Shown here: one piece after another, positions 1 through 9,154 of the stretch
Numbering within the stretch: the stretch's first letter is position 1
Layout of the letters: each line of letters starts with the position of its first letter
NCBI GenBank assembly: GCA_964615365.1
Contig: CAZTOU010000017.1
Coordinates: 35,921-99,920, forward strand
Reading direction: 5' to 3'
Source: CAVXZE01 sp964615365
Lineage (GTDB): Bacteria; Myxococcota_A; UBA9160; UBA6930
DNA length: 64,000 nt
Position numbers and translations under genes: made by a program
The notes under the pieces: generated by a model
Told to the model about the DNA's origin: nothing
The model's input: only the letters and a program-made list of their open reading frames with translations
Databases searched by the model: none

Positions 1-855
1 GTACTCGGGCAGGAAGTCGGCGATCGCTCTTCCGGCGAGCTCGTCTTCACTGCACCCGCAGAGTCGCGCCAGGCTGGCGTTGGCGCTGCGGATCAGGCCG
101 TCGTGGCGCACCAGCGCCACGCCCTCGCGAAGCGTGGCGAGGATCTCGGAGGCGAAGGTCCCGGGTACCAGCAGCGCGTAGCCGTAGCGGTGGGCGCTCC
201 AGGCGATCGCTCCTCCGATGACCACCAGGCTGGTGCTTCCCAGCTGCAGGACGTGGATGTCGCACATCGGCAGGATCGCGTCGGTGGTCGACGCGACCAC
301 CAGGGGAATCGCGATCGCCGCGAAGGCCAGGGTTCCCTGACGACGCTCGCTGGCCGGGGCGTCGGCCGGGTAGACGCGTCGCCACAGCACAGCGAGAGAG
401 AATGCCACGAAGAAGGCGATGGGAGCGAAGAAGAAGGGGAAGAGCGGACCGGTGGTGAAGCCCCAGCCCCCCCAGCTGGTGCGGTGAACGCTCTCGAAGC
501 CCCAAGGAGTCGCGATGCAGAGCGCGATCGACACCCCGGTCAGCGCGTAGAGGAACGGGAGGCAGCGGCGCCGCAGCCACGAGGAGGTCTCGCCCACCAG
601 CTCGAGAAAGAGGTGGAGGCAGAGAGCGCCGAGTGGCATCCAGCCGATCGAGGAGAGCCGCAGCATCCAGGGGACCCAGGTCGGTTCGGCCTGCGAAGCC
701 GAGATGAACTCGACGAGGGACCAGTAGCTGGTGCAGCCGAAGATCGCGGCCATCAGGCGGTGCCCGCGATTGGACGAATCGCGGGTCAGGATCGAGGCTC
801 CCATCATCACTGCCCCAATGGCGGCGAAGAGGGGGATCAGCGAGTACGGATGCAC
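1..855 (-). CDS. Membrane sensor (7TM histidine-kinase N-terminus plus PAS), cut by window edge
   Basis: The minus frame is open from a GTG at 855 to base 1 (285 codons) with no stop, so the gene continues off the left edge. The start is chosen because GAGGAG lies 8 nt upstream and the first residues (MHPYSLIPLFAAIGAV) form a membrane helix. About seven hydrophobic segments occupy residues 1-225, including the helices around ALCLHLFLELVG and LFPFFFAPIAFFVAF. This resembles the 7TM region at the N-terminus of many histidine kinases and diguanylate cyclases. A PAS domain follows (EILATLREGVALVRHDGLI, then SANASLARLCGCSEDELAG). The output domain is outside the window, so kinase versus cyclase cannot be decided. 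Likely an inner-membrane signal receptor. Confidence 0.75.
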   Translation of the reverse strand, partial: MHPYSLIPLFAAIGAVMMGASILTRDSSNRGHRLMAAIFGCTSYWSLVEFISASQAEPTWVPWMLRLSSIGWMPLGALCLHLFLELVGETSSWLRRRCLPFLYALTGVSIALCIATPWGFESVHRTSWGGWGFTTGPLFPFFFAPIAFFVAFSLAVLWRRVYPADAPASERRQGTLAFAAIAIPLVVASTTDAILPMCDIHVLQLGSTSLVVIGGAIAWSAHRYGYALLVPGTFASEILATLREGVALVRHDGLIRSANASLARLCGCSEDELAGRAIADFLPEY

Positions 856-982
856 CCCGGTGGCTCCTCGACCTCCGACCCGATCCTCTACCGGATCGAT
901 TCGGTAGATCGACCGTGGGGCGAAGAAGCTTGATCGGCTACGCGGAAGCTCCGCCCCCCTGGGGGAGGCCGTGGTGCCCGAC

Positions 983-1906
983 TCACTGCCCCCTTCCGCT
1001 CCGGGGTCGCATCCGCTGCGGACGCCACAGAAGGGTGTCGTCGGGGTCGTGCTCGCGGAGGCGCGCCAGCGCCGCCTCGCGACTTCGGGTCGCGTAGCAG
1101 TAGCAGCAGCCGAAGGCACAGGTGTCGTAGGCGCCGATGTCCACGGACTCGGTGCAGCCGCACTGGGCGCGGGTGGCGCGCCGCTTGGGCCGCTCGCGAA
1201 CCTCCGGCCGGAGGCGGCGGATCCACGCCAGGTCGATGCAGCGCCCCTTCTCCACTCCTTCGCCCACCAGCTCGTCCTCGCAGCAGGCGTGGAGTGTCAT
1301 CCCGTGGCGAGCGGCGACGTCGCGAAGCCGCTGGACGAGGTTCTTCCGCTCCTGCGCGCCGGGCTCGGTGAAACGAATGCCGTGCTCCCGGTGAAGCCGC
1401 TCGAAGCTCTGCCGGGTCTTTCCGTAATCGTCGACGAAGGAGAAGTAGACCCGCCGGATCGTACCCTCGAGGCCCCGCGCGATCGACGCGAATTGCTCCA
1501 GGTGGAAGGCCACCGGCGTCCGCGAGCTCACGACGATCGGGTCGTACCGCCAGATCACCGACTCCGGTCCCAGCCGCTCCGCCAGCTCGCGCAGCCGCGC
1601 GAGGGAGAGCGGGAGCTCGGGGTTGTGACTCTCCAGCGGCCTGGGATAGCCGGTCAGCGTGAAGTGAAAGCAGGGAAGATGACCCGAAGACAGCAGGTCG
1701 GGAAGAGCGGGAAGGAGCGGAGCCGGGTTGCGCGTCCACAGCACGATGGCGAGGCAGTCCTCCGGCCGTAGCGAGACGCGCTCGAGCCTGCCGGTGAAGG
1801 GATGGATCCACTCGCAGTACCCCTCCTCGAGACGGCGGAGAAGCCACCTGCTGTAGAAGGCCGGGATGTCGCTTCGCCGGCTGGCACTGATGATCTTGCG
1901 GGGCAA
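983..1906 (-). CDS. DUF1848 family protein with C-terminal Cys cluster
   Basis: 307 residues. The N-terminus MPRKIISASRRSDIPAFYS is characteristic of DUF1848, whose members have a radical-SAM-like barrel. TRNPAPLLP and YDPIVVSSRTP are further family segments. The C-terminus carries a Cys-rich cluster (CGCTESVDIG followed by CAFGCCYCYA, about residues 258-284), consistent with an Fe-S centre. Length is normal for the family. The biochemical reaction is unknown. It runs divergently from the nucleotidyltransferase at 2086 across about 180 bp and has no operon partner. Family call is firm; function is not known. Confidence 0.85.
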   Translation of the reverse strand: MPRKIISASRRSDIPAFYSRWLLRRLEEGYCEWIHPFTGRLERVSLRPEDCLAIVLWTRNPAPLLPALPDLLSSGHLPCFHFTLTGYPRPLESHNPELPLSLARLRELAERLGPESVIWRYDPIVVSSRTPVAFHLEQFASIARGLEGTIRRVYFSFVDDYGKTRQSFERLHREHGIRFTEPGAQERKNLVQRLRDVAARHGMTLHACCEDELVGEGVEKGRCIDLAWIRRLRPEVRERPKRRATRAQCGCTESVDIGAYDTCAFGCCYCYATRSREAALARLREHDPDDTLLWRPQRMRPRSGRGQ

Positions 1907-2085
1907 CCCGTCTCCCGGGATCGCGGTCTCGAACCGGCGATCCCGCTGCCGCCGGCGTCCCGCCGACGGAGAATCGCCGCCAGGATACCGGCACCCGGAG
2001 GGGGGAGCGAGAACACCGGGTGCCCCGGTCCGAGCCTCTGCGGTCCGGCTGTTAGAATGCGACGAAGCGCTGAGGAGGCGGCTGG

Positions 2086-2895
2086 ATGACTACCCGGGAG
2101 CGGGGAGCGATGAGAGACAATCACCGGCGGGCCATCGACCGCCTGGTCGCCGAGCTGGGAGAGGACCCGCGTTTCCTCGCGGTGATCCTGGGCGGATCCG
2201 TGGCTCGTGGCATCGAGCTTCCCGATTCGGACATCGACCTGATCCTGGTCGCCAGCCAGGAGGAATACGCGCGCCGCGTCGCGGCGCGCGACTTCGGCTA
2301 TCTCAACAACGAGGTCTGCGACTACCCGGGAGGCTACGCCGAAGCCAAGGTGATGTCCCTGCCCTTCCTCGAAGAGATCGCCGATCGGGGAAGCGAGCCG
2401 GCTCGAGCCGCCTTCGTGGGCGCTCGAATCCTCTCCTCCCGGGTTCCCGAGCTGCAGGACCTGCTGGAGCGCGTGACGGCCTACCCGGAGGCCGAGAGAG
2501 ACGACAAGATCCGGAGCTTCTACGCCCACTTCCTCACCTACTACTGGTACCTGAGCGAGGCCGAGAGAAGGAACGACCGCTATCTGCTGCTGCGCTCGGC
2601 CACGGATTTCGCGCTCTTCGCGGGCCGCCTGATCCTGGCGCACAACCGGATTCTGTTTCCCTATCACAAGTGGTTCATGCACGTGCTGCGGCAGGCGCCG
2701 GAGCAGCCGGAAGGTCTGATCGACGCCCTCGAGCGGCTGCTCGCCGAACCCTGCCTCGAGAGCGCCAACCCGGTGCTCGGCGGCGTGATGAACTTCCGCG
2801 AGTGGGGACCGCCGACGCACGAGGCCCCGGCCCGCTTCATGGAAGACAGCGAGTGGAACTGGCGCGACGGCCGCGCCCCGGTGGCCGACCGCTAG
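2086..2895 (+). CDS. Nucleotidyltransferase-fold protein (aminoglycoside/MNT type)
   Basis: 269 residues. The ATG at 2086 has GAGGAGG at 2072-2078, seven bases upstream; a second ATG at 2110 is possible. The N-terminal domain shows the polymerase-beta nucleotidyltransferase signature GGSVARG with the paired acidic motif DSDIDLILV. The C-terminal half is helical (YAHFLTYYWYLSEAERR). Such proteins transfer NMP to small molecules or proteins; the substrate cannot be read from sequence. Its TAG stop overlaps the stop of the convergent ABC-F gene in the palindrome CTAG (2892-2895), so the two genes end in the same four bases. TAGAAT at 2053-2058 is a possible -10 box, but no good -35 is visible. 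Confidence 0.75.
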   Translation: MTTRERGAMRDNHRRAIDRLVAELGEDPRFLAVILGGSVARGIELPDSDIDLILVASQEEYARRVAARDFGYLNNEVCDYPGGYAEAKVMSLPFLEEIADRGSEPARAAFVGARILSSRVPELQDLLERVTAYPEAERDDKIRSFYAHFLTYYWYLSEAERRNDRYLLLRSATDFALFAGRLILAHNRILFPYHKWFMHVLRQAPEQPEGLIDALERLLAEPCLESANPVLGGVMNFREWGPPTHEAPARFMEDSEWNWRDGRAPVADR

Positions 2896-4409
2896 CCTGT
2901 GCCGTCGCCGCTGCTCGAGATTCGGATCGTGCCGTCGCGAAGCTCCCACAGCGTGTGCGTGCAGCGGCGCGCAAAGGCGTCGTCGTGGGTGACGATGACG
3001 AGCGCCCCGGGATAGTCGGCCAGGGCCGCCTCGATCCGCTCGATGGAGGGGAGATCGAGATGGTTGGTGGGCTCGTCGAGGACCAGAGCCCATACCTGTC
3101 GCCCGAGCCCGAACGCCAACGAGAGCTTTCGCGCCTCCCCTGGCGACGGGCGGGCAGAGGCGAGCAGCGCGTCCGGGTCGACGCCCAGCGCCGCCACGAT
3201 CGAGAGCACCCTTCCCTGCTCGTCGGCGGAACAGGCGCGGAGCTCCTCGAGCAGAGCGAGCTCCTCCCGGGGGGTGAGCTCCTGCGGCAGGTACAGGATT
3301 CGCGACGCGGGAACCCGCAGCGTCTCCATCAGGTGCATCAGCAGCGTCGTCTTCCCGGCACCGTTGGGGCCGGCCAGGTGGACGCGGCTCTCCCTGGCCA
3401 CCTGCACGTGGACCTCCCGCAGCAGCAGCAGAGAACCCGCGCGCATTTCCTCGAGCTCGAGGCTCATCAGCCGCGGAGCCGGCGACGGGACGTAGTCGAC
3501 CTCCAGGGATCGACCCAGGGCCTTCGCGAAATCGAATCCCTTCGCCCGCTCTGCGAGCCGGTCGAGTCTGCCCCGCAGCTTGTGCGTCTCCCGGCCCAGG
3601 GCGACCTCGGCGGAACGTCGGCGCTTGGCCTTGTAGCGGCCCCGGGCGTCGGCGTCCTGGGCGCTCTTCATGTGCTTCGAGGTACGCATCCGCGACTCGG
3701 CGACGGTGCGCTTCCGATGCGTGTCGGCGAGACGTCGCCTCACCTTCTTCTTCTCCGACTGGAGCTTCCGGTAGGAGTCGAGCTGCTCCTGCTCCTCCTG
3801 CTGCCAGGCCGCGCTCGCCGCGGTGTAGGAGCCCCGCCAGCAGCGGATCCCTCCCAGATCGAAGCGGAGGGTCCGCGTCGCGAGCGCGTCCAGAAGGGTC
3901 CGATCGTGCGAGACGACGACCCCGGTGCCCCGGAACCCGCGAAGTGCCTGGATCAGGCGACTCCGGGCATTGGCATCCAGGTGATTGGTCGGCTCGTCGA
4001 GGAGCAGGAAATCCGGATCACTCGAGAGTGCCGCCCCCACCTGCCAGCGCTTGCGTTCGCCCGGCGAGAGACTGTCCCAGCGCTCCAGCTCCCGGGCCTC
4101 GAGAGCGAGCTGCCCGCGGATCCTGCGCGCCTCCCCCTCGAGCGCCCGCGCGAACTGCTCCACCTCCGGCGTGCATCGGTCCACGGTCTGCGGGCAGACC
4201 TGTCTCCGCAGACCCGCGGGCTGGACGCGAATCACTCCAGTGTCGGGCTCGCGCTCACCGGCCAGGAGCTCGAGCAAGGTGGTCTTGCCGGCTCCGTTGG
4301 AACCGACCACGCCGGTCCAACCGGAGGCAAGCCGGAGATCCAGATCGACGATCAGGGGCACGGAATCGGAGTGAGAGAAGGAGATTCTGGAGAGGACGAT
4401 CGAGGTCAT
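2892..4409 (-). CDS. ABC-F family ATP-binding protein
   Basis: 505 residues from the ATG at 4409; the open frame extends 51 codons further upstream, but MTSIVLSRISFSH is the usual opening of an ABC-F subunit. Two ABC cassettes lie in one chain with no membrane segment. Cassette 1 has Walker A GSNGAGKTT, signature LSPGERKRW and Walker B LLLDEPTNHLD. Cassette 2 has GPNGAGKTT, signature PSPGEARKL and LVLDEPTNHLD. Between them is a long, highly charged linker (QEEQEQLDSYRKLQSEKKK...), as in ABC-F proteins that act on the ribosome in translation rescue or antibiotic protection. Which ABC-F subgroup it belongs to cannot be settled by eye. Confidence 0.85.
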   Translation of the reverse strand: MTSIVLSRISFSHSDSVPLIVDLDLRLASGWTGVVGSNGAGKTTLLELLAGEREPDTGVIRVQPAGLRRQVCPQTVDRCTPEVEQFARALEGEARRIRGQLALEARELERWDSLSPGERKRWQVGAALSSDPDFLLLDEPTNHLDANARSRLIQALRGFRGTGVVVSHDRTLLDALATRTLRFDLGGIRCWRGSYTAASAAWQQEEQEQLDSYRKLQSEKKKVRRRLADTHRKRTVAESRMRTSKHMKSAQDADARGRYKAKRRRSAEVALGRETHKLRGRLDRLAERAKGFDFAKALGRSLEVDYVPSPAPRLMSLELEEMRAGSLLLLREVHVQVARESRVHLAGPNGAGKTTLLMHLMETLRVPASRILYLPQELTPREELALLEELRACSADEQGRVLSIVAALGVDPDALLASARPSPGEARKLSLAFGLGRQVWALVLDEPTNHLDLPSIERIEAALADYPGALVIVTHDDAFARRCTHTLWELRDGTIRISSSGDGTG

Positions 4410-4602
4410 GACGGCTGGCTCCCCCGAGGCGTCGGAGCTGGGGCGCCGAGGCTTCGGGCACGGTGGGCTCGCGACCCGGTACCCGCTCTGGCGCGGTCCG
4501 GATCCCTGCGTTCGACCTAGCCGTCCTTGTGCATTCCTTCCTCTCCTCCGAGGACCCACCATAGCGGGAGAACCGGCCCGCGTCTCTCCGCTTCGGTTCG
4601 TG

Positions 4603-5460
4603 CTACTCCGAGGAAGGTGGCGTCGGGATCAAGTCCGACTGCAGAGCCGTGAACGCCCCGCTCACGCCCTCCACCTCGCGGGTCTGGCCGCCCGCCTCGA
4701 GAAATCCCCGCATCCGCTCCCGCGCTGCCGGCGACGCCGCGGCCTCGTCGAAGAGCCGCGCCTCCAGGGTGAGGCCCTCCGCCACCTGCACCTCCGCAGC
4801 CAGCACCGCCGCCTTGGCCCGCGCGATCGCCTCACCCGGAAACGAGGCGATGCGATAGGCGAGGCTCTCCACGAAGGGTCGGAGTTGGTCCGCGGGAAGG
4901 GCGCGGTTCACGTAGCCATAGCGTTCGGCCTGCTCGGCGGAGAAGTCCTCGCAGCCGAGGACCACCTCGAGGGCGCGACTCCTGCCCATCAGACGCGGAA
5001 GCCGCTGGGTCCCGCTCCCGCCGGGAATGATGCCCACCGCGACCTCCGGCTGGGAGAGCGCCGTCTTGCCCAGCGCGGCGAAGCGCATGTCCATCGAGAG
5101 CACGAGCTCGCTGCCGCCCCCCCGACAGATTCCCTCGATGAGAGCGATCGTCGCCTTGGGCATGGTACGGAAGCGATCCACCATCTGCTGGAAGAAGCTG
5201 GGCTCCTGGGGCGCCTCCCGGGCCTCCTCGGATATCGCGAGGATCAGCTCCACGTCGGCGTGAGCGATGAAGAAGTCCGGATCCGAGCTGTCCACGACCA
5301 CGGCGCGGATCTCCGCATCGGCCTCGAGCTCACGACCGAGGCGATCGACCTCCAGGATCAGCGCCATGTCGAAGAGATTGATCGGGGGATGATCGATGGT
5401 GACGAAGGCGACTCCCTGGTCGGCTCGGACCTTCAGACACTGGTAGCCGGAATAGGACAT
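4603..5460 (-). CDS. Enoyl-CoA hydratase/isomerase family protein
   Basis: 285 residues from the ATG at 5460, which has GGAGGAG five bases upstream; the frame is open 22 codons further but without signal. Crotonase fold: the oxyanion-hole region DPDFFIAHADVELI, then GGGSELVLSMDMRFAA and LSQPEVAVGIIPGGSGTQRL. Both catalytic glutamates of classical crotonase are kept (the E in GGSEL and the E in QPEV), so hydratase activity is plausible. Its acyl-CoA substrate is unknown. It is transcribed alone, divergently from the DDN-like gene at 5615. Confidence 0.8.
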   Translation of the reverse strand: MSYSGYQCLKVRADQGVAFVTIDHPPINLFDMALILEVDRLGRELEADAEIRAVVVDSSDPDFFIAHADVELILAISEEAREAPQEPSFFQQMVDRFRTMPKATIALIEGICRGGGSELVLSMDMRFAALGKTALSQPEVAVGIIPGGSGTQRLPRLMGRSRALEVVLGCEDFSAEQAERYGYVNRALPADQLRPFVESLAYRIASFPGEAIARAKAAVLAAEVQVAEGLTLEARLFDEAAASPAARERMRGFLEAGGQTREVEGVSGAFTALQSDLIPTPPSSE

Positions 5461-5614
5461 CGGTCTCCTCCACTCTCGATCGGAATCCCGCACAGAACCT
5501 CGCGATCTCGACTCTAAACGCGGCATGCTGAGATGTCCATCTCCTCCCTCGGCTGCCGTGGTAGTCTCGGCTCCAAGCCCAGGTCGGTGAATTCGACGGA
5601 GCCCGGCAGAGACG

Positions 5615-6124
5615 ATGAGAAGAGAGCCCTTTGCAGCCCGCCTTCACTTCATAGCCCTTGCGATCCGGCGTCCGCAGGCAGTCCTGGTGGATCTCCTCCG
5701 CCGCTACTTCGAGCGCGCTCCGGGGTGGGTTCTCCTCACCACCCGGGGTCGCAAGACCGGCCTTCCGCGGGAGGTCCTGCTTCCCTGCGAGCGCACGCTC
5801 GAGGCGGTGATCGTGATCTCCACCTACGGATGGCAGTCGCACTGGATCCGCAATCTGAAGCGGGATCCGCAGGTCCGGATCACGGCGGGTGGATGGACAC
5901 TCACCGGGCGAGCCGAGGTGATCGAGGACCTGGAGAGGAAACACGCCATCGTAAGCGCGGACCCCTTCTTCCCCGCGGCTCCCTTCGCCATCGTGCACGC
6001 GGTCGTGCGAACCCTGCTCCGACCCCTGCTGATCCGCTTCCTTCGCCGCTGGGTGACCCCGCGACCGATCGTCGTGATCCGCCCCGAGGCGATCGTCTCT
6101 CCCGAGGACGCGCCACCGGGTTGA
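5615..6124 (+). CDS. Deazaflavin (F420)-dependent nitroreductase-fold protein (DDN/DUF385-like)
   Basis: 169 residues, ATG start with only a weak ribosome site. The split-barrel core is recognisable: VLLTTRGRKTGLPREV, VIVISTYGWQSHWIRNLK and DPQVRITAGGW, the order seen in DDN/FDOR proteins that use F420H2 or a flavin to reduce quinones or nitro compounds. The N-terminal ~30 residues are amphipathic and may touch the membrane, and the C-terminus has a second hydrophobic stretch (HAVVRTLLRPLLIRFLRRW). F420 use is inferred from the family; no F420 biosynthesis gene is present in the window. Confidence 0.75.
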   Translation: MRREPFAARLHFIALAIRRPQAVLVDLLRRYFERAPGWVLLTTRGRKTGLPREVLLPCERTLEAVIVISTYGWQSHWIRNLKRDPQVRITAGGWTLTGRAEVIEDLERKHAIVSADPFFPAAPFAIVHAVVRTLLRPLLIRFLRRWVTPRPIVVIRPEAIVSPEDAPPG

Positions 6125-6160
6125 AGTAGGGTCTCTGACGGAAGACCTGCAGGCCTGCCG

Positions 6161-6733
6161 TCAAGCAGTTTCCCCTTCGAGATCGATCGCGCCGGCCACC
6201 TCCCGCATCCCCGCGATCGTCTCGGTGATCAACTCCTCGAGCGGCATCGCCAGACGCTCGGCGCCCTTCTCGATGAGGGAGCGGTCGACGCCGGCGGCGA
6301 AGCGCGCGTCCTTCCACTTCTTCTTCACCGACTTCGGCTTCAGGTCCAGCACGCTGCGACTGGGCCGCACCAGAGCCGCCGCCGTCACCAGGCCGGTCAG
6401 CTCGTCGACGGCGTAGAGGCACCTCTCCATGTCGCTCTCGGGCTCGACATCCGTGCAGATCCCCCAGCCGTGACTGACCACGGCACGCACGATCTCTTCG
6501 GGCCATTCTCTCTCGCGCAGGAGGACCTCTGTCTTCCGGCAGTGTTCTTCGGGGTACCTCTCGTAGTCGAGGTCATGGAGGATCCCCACGATCCCCCAGA
6601 GTTCCTCGTCACCGCCGCGCTTGCGGGCCAGATGACGCATCACACCCTCCACGGCGAGCGCGTGCTTGCGCAGCGACGAGCTCTCGTTGAACTCACAGAG
6701 CAACGACCAGGCTTCTTCGCGGGTGGGGGTCAT
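6161..6733 (-). CDS. HD-domain hydrolase
   Basis: 190 residues from the ATG at 6733 (GGGAG nine bases upstream); a TTG at 6742 is also in frame but sits directly on the ribosome site. HD motif: residue H in LRKHALAVEGVMRHLA, HDLD in VGILHDLDYERYPEEH, then VRAVVSHGWG and a distal D in YAVDELTGLV, the usual order for small metal-dependent phosphohydrolases. No additional domain is present. The substrate is unknown. Its upstream edge is also the boundary of the duplicated peptidase unit that begins near 6743. Confidence 0.75.
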   Translation of the reverse strand: MTPTREEAWSLLCEFNESSSLRKHALAVEGVMRHLARKRGGDEELWGIVGILHDLDYERYPEEHCRKTEVLLREREWPEEIVRAVVSHGWGICTDVEPESDMERCLYAVDELTGLVTAAALVRPSRSVLDLKPKSVKKKWKDARFAAGVDRSLIEKGAERLAMPLEELITETIAGMREVAGAIDLEGETA

Positions 6734-6814
6734 CGGAGCCAACTCCCTGTCCAGGAACGGGGTCTCTCCTCGTCAGGCTATCCCAACCGCTGTCGTCTGC
6801 CACGCCCATCGCCA

Positions 6815-6848
6815 GAAGCGCCCCGATCGCGAGTGGCCGGGGCGCTTC
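6815..6848 (-). terminator. Hairpin downstream of peptidase A
   Basis: A perfect 11-bp inverted repeat (GAAGCGCCCCG ... CGGGGCGCTTC) with a 12-nt loop begins 24 bases after the peptidase A stop codon. The same stem is preserved at 10620-10654 behind peptidase B, while the loop differs. There is no clear T-run on the minus strand, so a Rho-assisted terminator or 3'-end stabiliser is as likely as a classical intrinsic terminator. Confidence 0.55.
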
Positions 6849-6871
6849 GATGCGTGCGTGGGGGCGGTGAC

Positions 6872-9154
6872 CTAGTGCCGTGAGCGCCGTCTCCAGAGCC
6901 ACATCAGCGGCGGCAGGAGCAGGGCCAGCTCGGTTCCGAGGCCGCACGGCCCACCCGACGACGGCGACTCTGATTTGTCCCACGGCGCGGAACATTGGGG
7001 GTCGGGATCGCCCAGGCCCGCGCCGTCCCAATCGGCCAGGGGCGGATCATCGTTGTCGGCGTTGTCGACTCCGTCATCGCACTCGGGATTCTCGGTTGTC
7101 CAGGTGGGGTTCTTGCAGCCGATGTCAGCAGGATAGTCCACGGCCTCGTCCGTGTCGTTGTCCGCACCGTCGTCGCAGGGGAGTGTCGGATCCCTCTCGG
7201 ACAGGTCGTCGGCATCGACGCAGCCAGGATCGTCTGCAAAATCCGCAAGGCCATCGCCGTCGTTGTCTACGCCGTCATCGCAGAGATACGCCCCAACATT
7301 GTCCACATAGAAGTCCCCTTGAGCTTCAGTTCCCGTCGCGAAGCTGATGTGCGTAACGGAGCTCGAGGAATAGTTCTCATACTTGTCGATGTCGTCCCCT
7401 CTCAGCACTCCGTTCACATAGACGTCGTAGGTGCCGCCGGATACATCGAGGTCCAACTCGACCGTGTACCACGTGTCGTAGCTCAATCCTGTTGCTACGA
7501 CCGTCCAATCTCCAGTGGTATTCCAGGACTGAGCCGGAGCATTGAGTTCTCTCGCTCTTATCTCCAGGTCATCATCTCCCGAACCTAGGTCCGGGTCGTA
7601 GAATGCCAAGAAGGCAAAACGTTCGTCGCTCGTGGAATTGGCACCGTCGGTACCTTGAGAATCGTCGCCTATGAATATCATGCCCGAACGGTCACGAGCT
7701 AAATCGTCTTCTATGTGGTCAATGTACACATCCATAGAGATCGTGAATGCACCGCTCTGAGGTGAACCAAGGTTGTGAGTGAGGTAGGCGTAACCGGTGC
7801 CGGCCGGGTCGGAATACTTCAATGCAGCCTTCTTGGTATCATTTCCACCCACACTTGTTTCATCAAGCGTCAGTTTCGCCGGAGCATCGCCCCTGCTTTC
7901 GTACCAGCCCGGTCCGGTTTCATTCTCCCGCAATTCGACACTGTCAGAGCTACCCGCAAAGTCAGGATCGAACAGCAGCAGTGAGCCCTCGAACAGCCCG
8001 AAGTACTCGTTGATGGCAAAGGCGGCAGATCTGCCTTCTAACCTCATAGACGCTTCTGTCCAGGATACGAGATGGGGAGTGGGTTCGAAGTTAAAATAGG
8101 GCAAACCAGCCTCAAGGGTGGCATACCCCCTTGCCGTGCAAGAGCTCGGCGAACAGCTTGTTCCACCTGTACTCTGGTCGTCAAAGACCGTCCAATCAGA
8201 CAGAACAGTGAAGAAAGTATTGCCCGGCGGCGCATAGATGAAGTTCTCCCAGACGCCATCGTCATTCATTTGACTGTGCCAATCAATAAACATGTCAACA
8301 CCGTAGGCTGTGTCTGTTGATTCCAGATGGCTTCTGACTGTATCGACTTCAACGGTATCCGTGTTACTCGGGTGCCAGTCCCTGTTGGCATCGTTTCCCA
8401 ACCAGGTGGCCCTGGAATTTCCTACATGCACTCCATCGGGATTCACCATGGGCATGAAATACCAGACATAATTGTCCCTGAACCCGGCAGCATACTCATC
8501 ATCGGAAATAAGGAACTCGATCAATCCCTCCAGCATATGGGAACCCGTGGTCTCCGCAGCGTGCTGCCTGCTGATTGAATAGATGACGTTCTTGTTCTCA
8601 ATCGGGATTGCGGTATTTGTAATGGTGAGCAGATGAAGATTCCTGCCTCGATAACTCGCACCCAGATAGGGGTTGGTGGCCCACGGGCTGGCGCTCACCG
8701 TGTCGACGAAATCGCTCATCTTTTCATGGGAGAAGGGAAAGAACGTCGCGATCTGCACCTCGTCCTGGGTGAAGGTTTGCGTGAACGTATAAGTGGGATC
8801 TGAGTAAGCGTGATTTGTCAGCCTGAGCCAGTCCTCGCCGTTGTAGCTGTAGACCATCTGTACTTCGCCGGATGGGTCGTCGTTGTACAAGAACGGAACC
8901 TGATCTGCATTGTTGATGTTGAAGGTTACTTCCAGGCCCTCTACGCCTGAAACCTTGAAGTTCGTCCAGTACTCGTAACTCAGCCCGTCTGACACGACCT
9001 CAAAGTCGATCTCATTGTCGATATTGTCGATGGTGTACGCACCGATGCTTGCGCTGTCGAAACTGTCATCGATCACCAGATCGGCGTATGCACCTGTTGC
9101 GAAGGGAGCAACAACAATAGAGACCAATACGGACAGGATTGATCGAGTCTTCAT
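6872..9154 (-). CDS. Secreted M14 zinc carboxypeptidase, copy A
   Basis: 760 residues from the ATG at 9154 (AGGAGA six bases upstream), opening with a signal peptide that ends near ATGAYA. After an N-terminal beta domain like that of cytosolic carboxypeptidases (YEYWTNFKVSGVEGLEVTF) comes the M14 domain. Zinc ligands are H198 and E201 in SRQHAAET and H293 in DWHSQ, with the catalytic acid at E367 in WTEASM. A lectin-like beta-sandwich follows (about 440-640), then Asp-rich Cys repeats (CDDGVDNDGDG type) likely to bind calcium. The tail GPCGLGTELALLLPPLMWLW plus Arg-rich end looks like a tripartite sorting/anchoring signal. Role: surface or extracellular peptide trimming. It is 760 residues long, exactly like copy B. 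Confidence 0.85.
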   Translation of the reverse strand: MKTRSILSVLVSIVVAPFATGAYADLVIDDSFDSASIGAYTIDNIDNEIDFEVVSDGLSYEYWTNFKVSGVEGLEVTFNINNADQVPFLYNDDPSGEVQMVYSYNGEDWLRLTNHAYSDPTYTFTQTFTQDEVQIATFFPFSHEKMSDFVDTVSASPWATNPYLGASYRGRNLHLLTITNTAIPIENKNVIYSISRQHAAETTGSHMLEGLIEFLISDDEYAAGFRDNYVWYFMPMVNPDGVHVGNSRATWLGNDANRDWHPSNTDTVEVDTVRSHLESTDTAYGVDMFIDWHSQMNDDGVWENFIYAPPGNTFFTVLSDWTVFDDQSTGGTSCSPSSCTARGYATLEAGLPYFNFEPTPHLVSWTEASMRLEGRSAAFAINEYFGLFEGSLLLFDPDFAGSSDSVELRENETGPGWYESRGDAPAKLTLDETSVGGNDTKKAALKYSDPAGTGYAYLTHNLGSPQSGAFTISMDVYIDHIEDDLARDRSGMIFIGDDSQGTDGANSTSDERFAFLAFYDPDLGSGDDDLEIRARELNAPAQSWNTTGDWTVVATGLSYDTWYTVELDLDVSGGTYDVYVNGVLRGDDIDKYENYSSSSVTHISFATGTEAQGDFYVDNVGAYLCDDGVDNDGDGLADFADDPGCVDADDLSERDPTLPCDDGADNDTDEAVDYPADIGCKNPTWTTENPECDDGVDNADNDDPPLADWDGAGLGDPDPQCSAPWDKSESPSSGGPCGLGTELALLLPPLMWLWRRRSRH
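8823..9103. repeat. 281-bp tract identical to 12626-12906
   Basis: Base-by-base comparison shows no difference between this tract and 12626-12906 (constant offset 3803), although sequence on both sides differs at many positions. It encodes the end of the signal peptide and the first ~95 residues of the mature peptidase. Confidence 0.9.

Noticed and set aside
103..933. 276-codon plus frame at the left end
   Set aside because: Antisense to the 7TM-PAS sensor frame, which has membrane helices, a PAS domain and a ribosome site.
2086..2895. MNT-HEPN toxin-antitoxin module
   Set aside because: A single nucleotidyltransferase-type protein with no adjacent HEPN gene; the next gene is a convergent ABC-F ATPase.
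1866..4520. 884-codon plus-strand frame over the nucleotidyltransferase and ABC-F genes
   Set aside because: Arg/Pro/Gly-rich shadow of two genes with strong family motifs on other frames.
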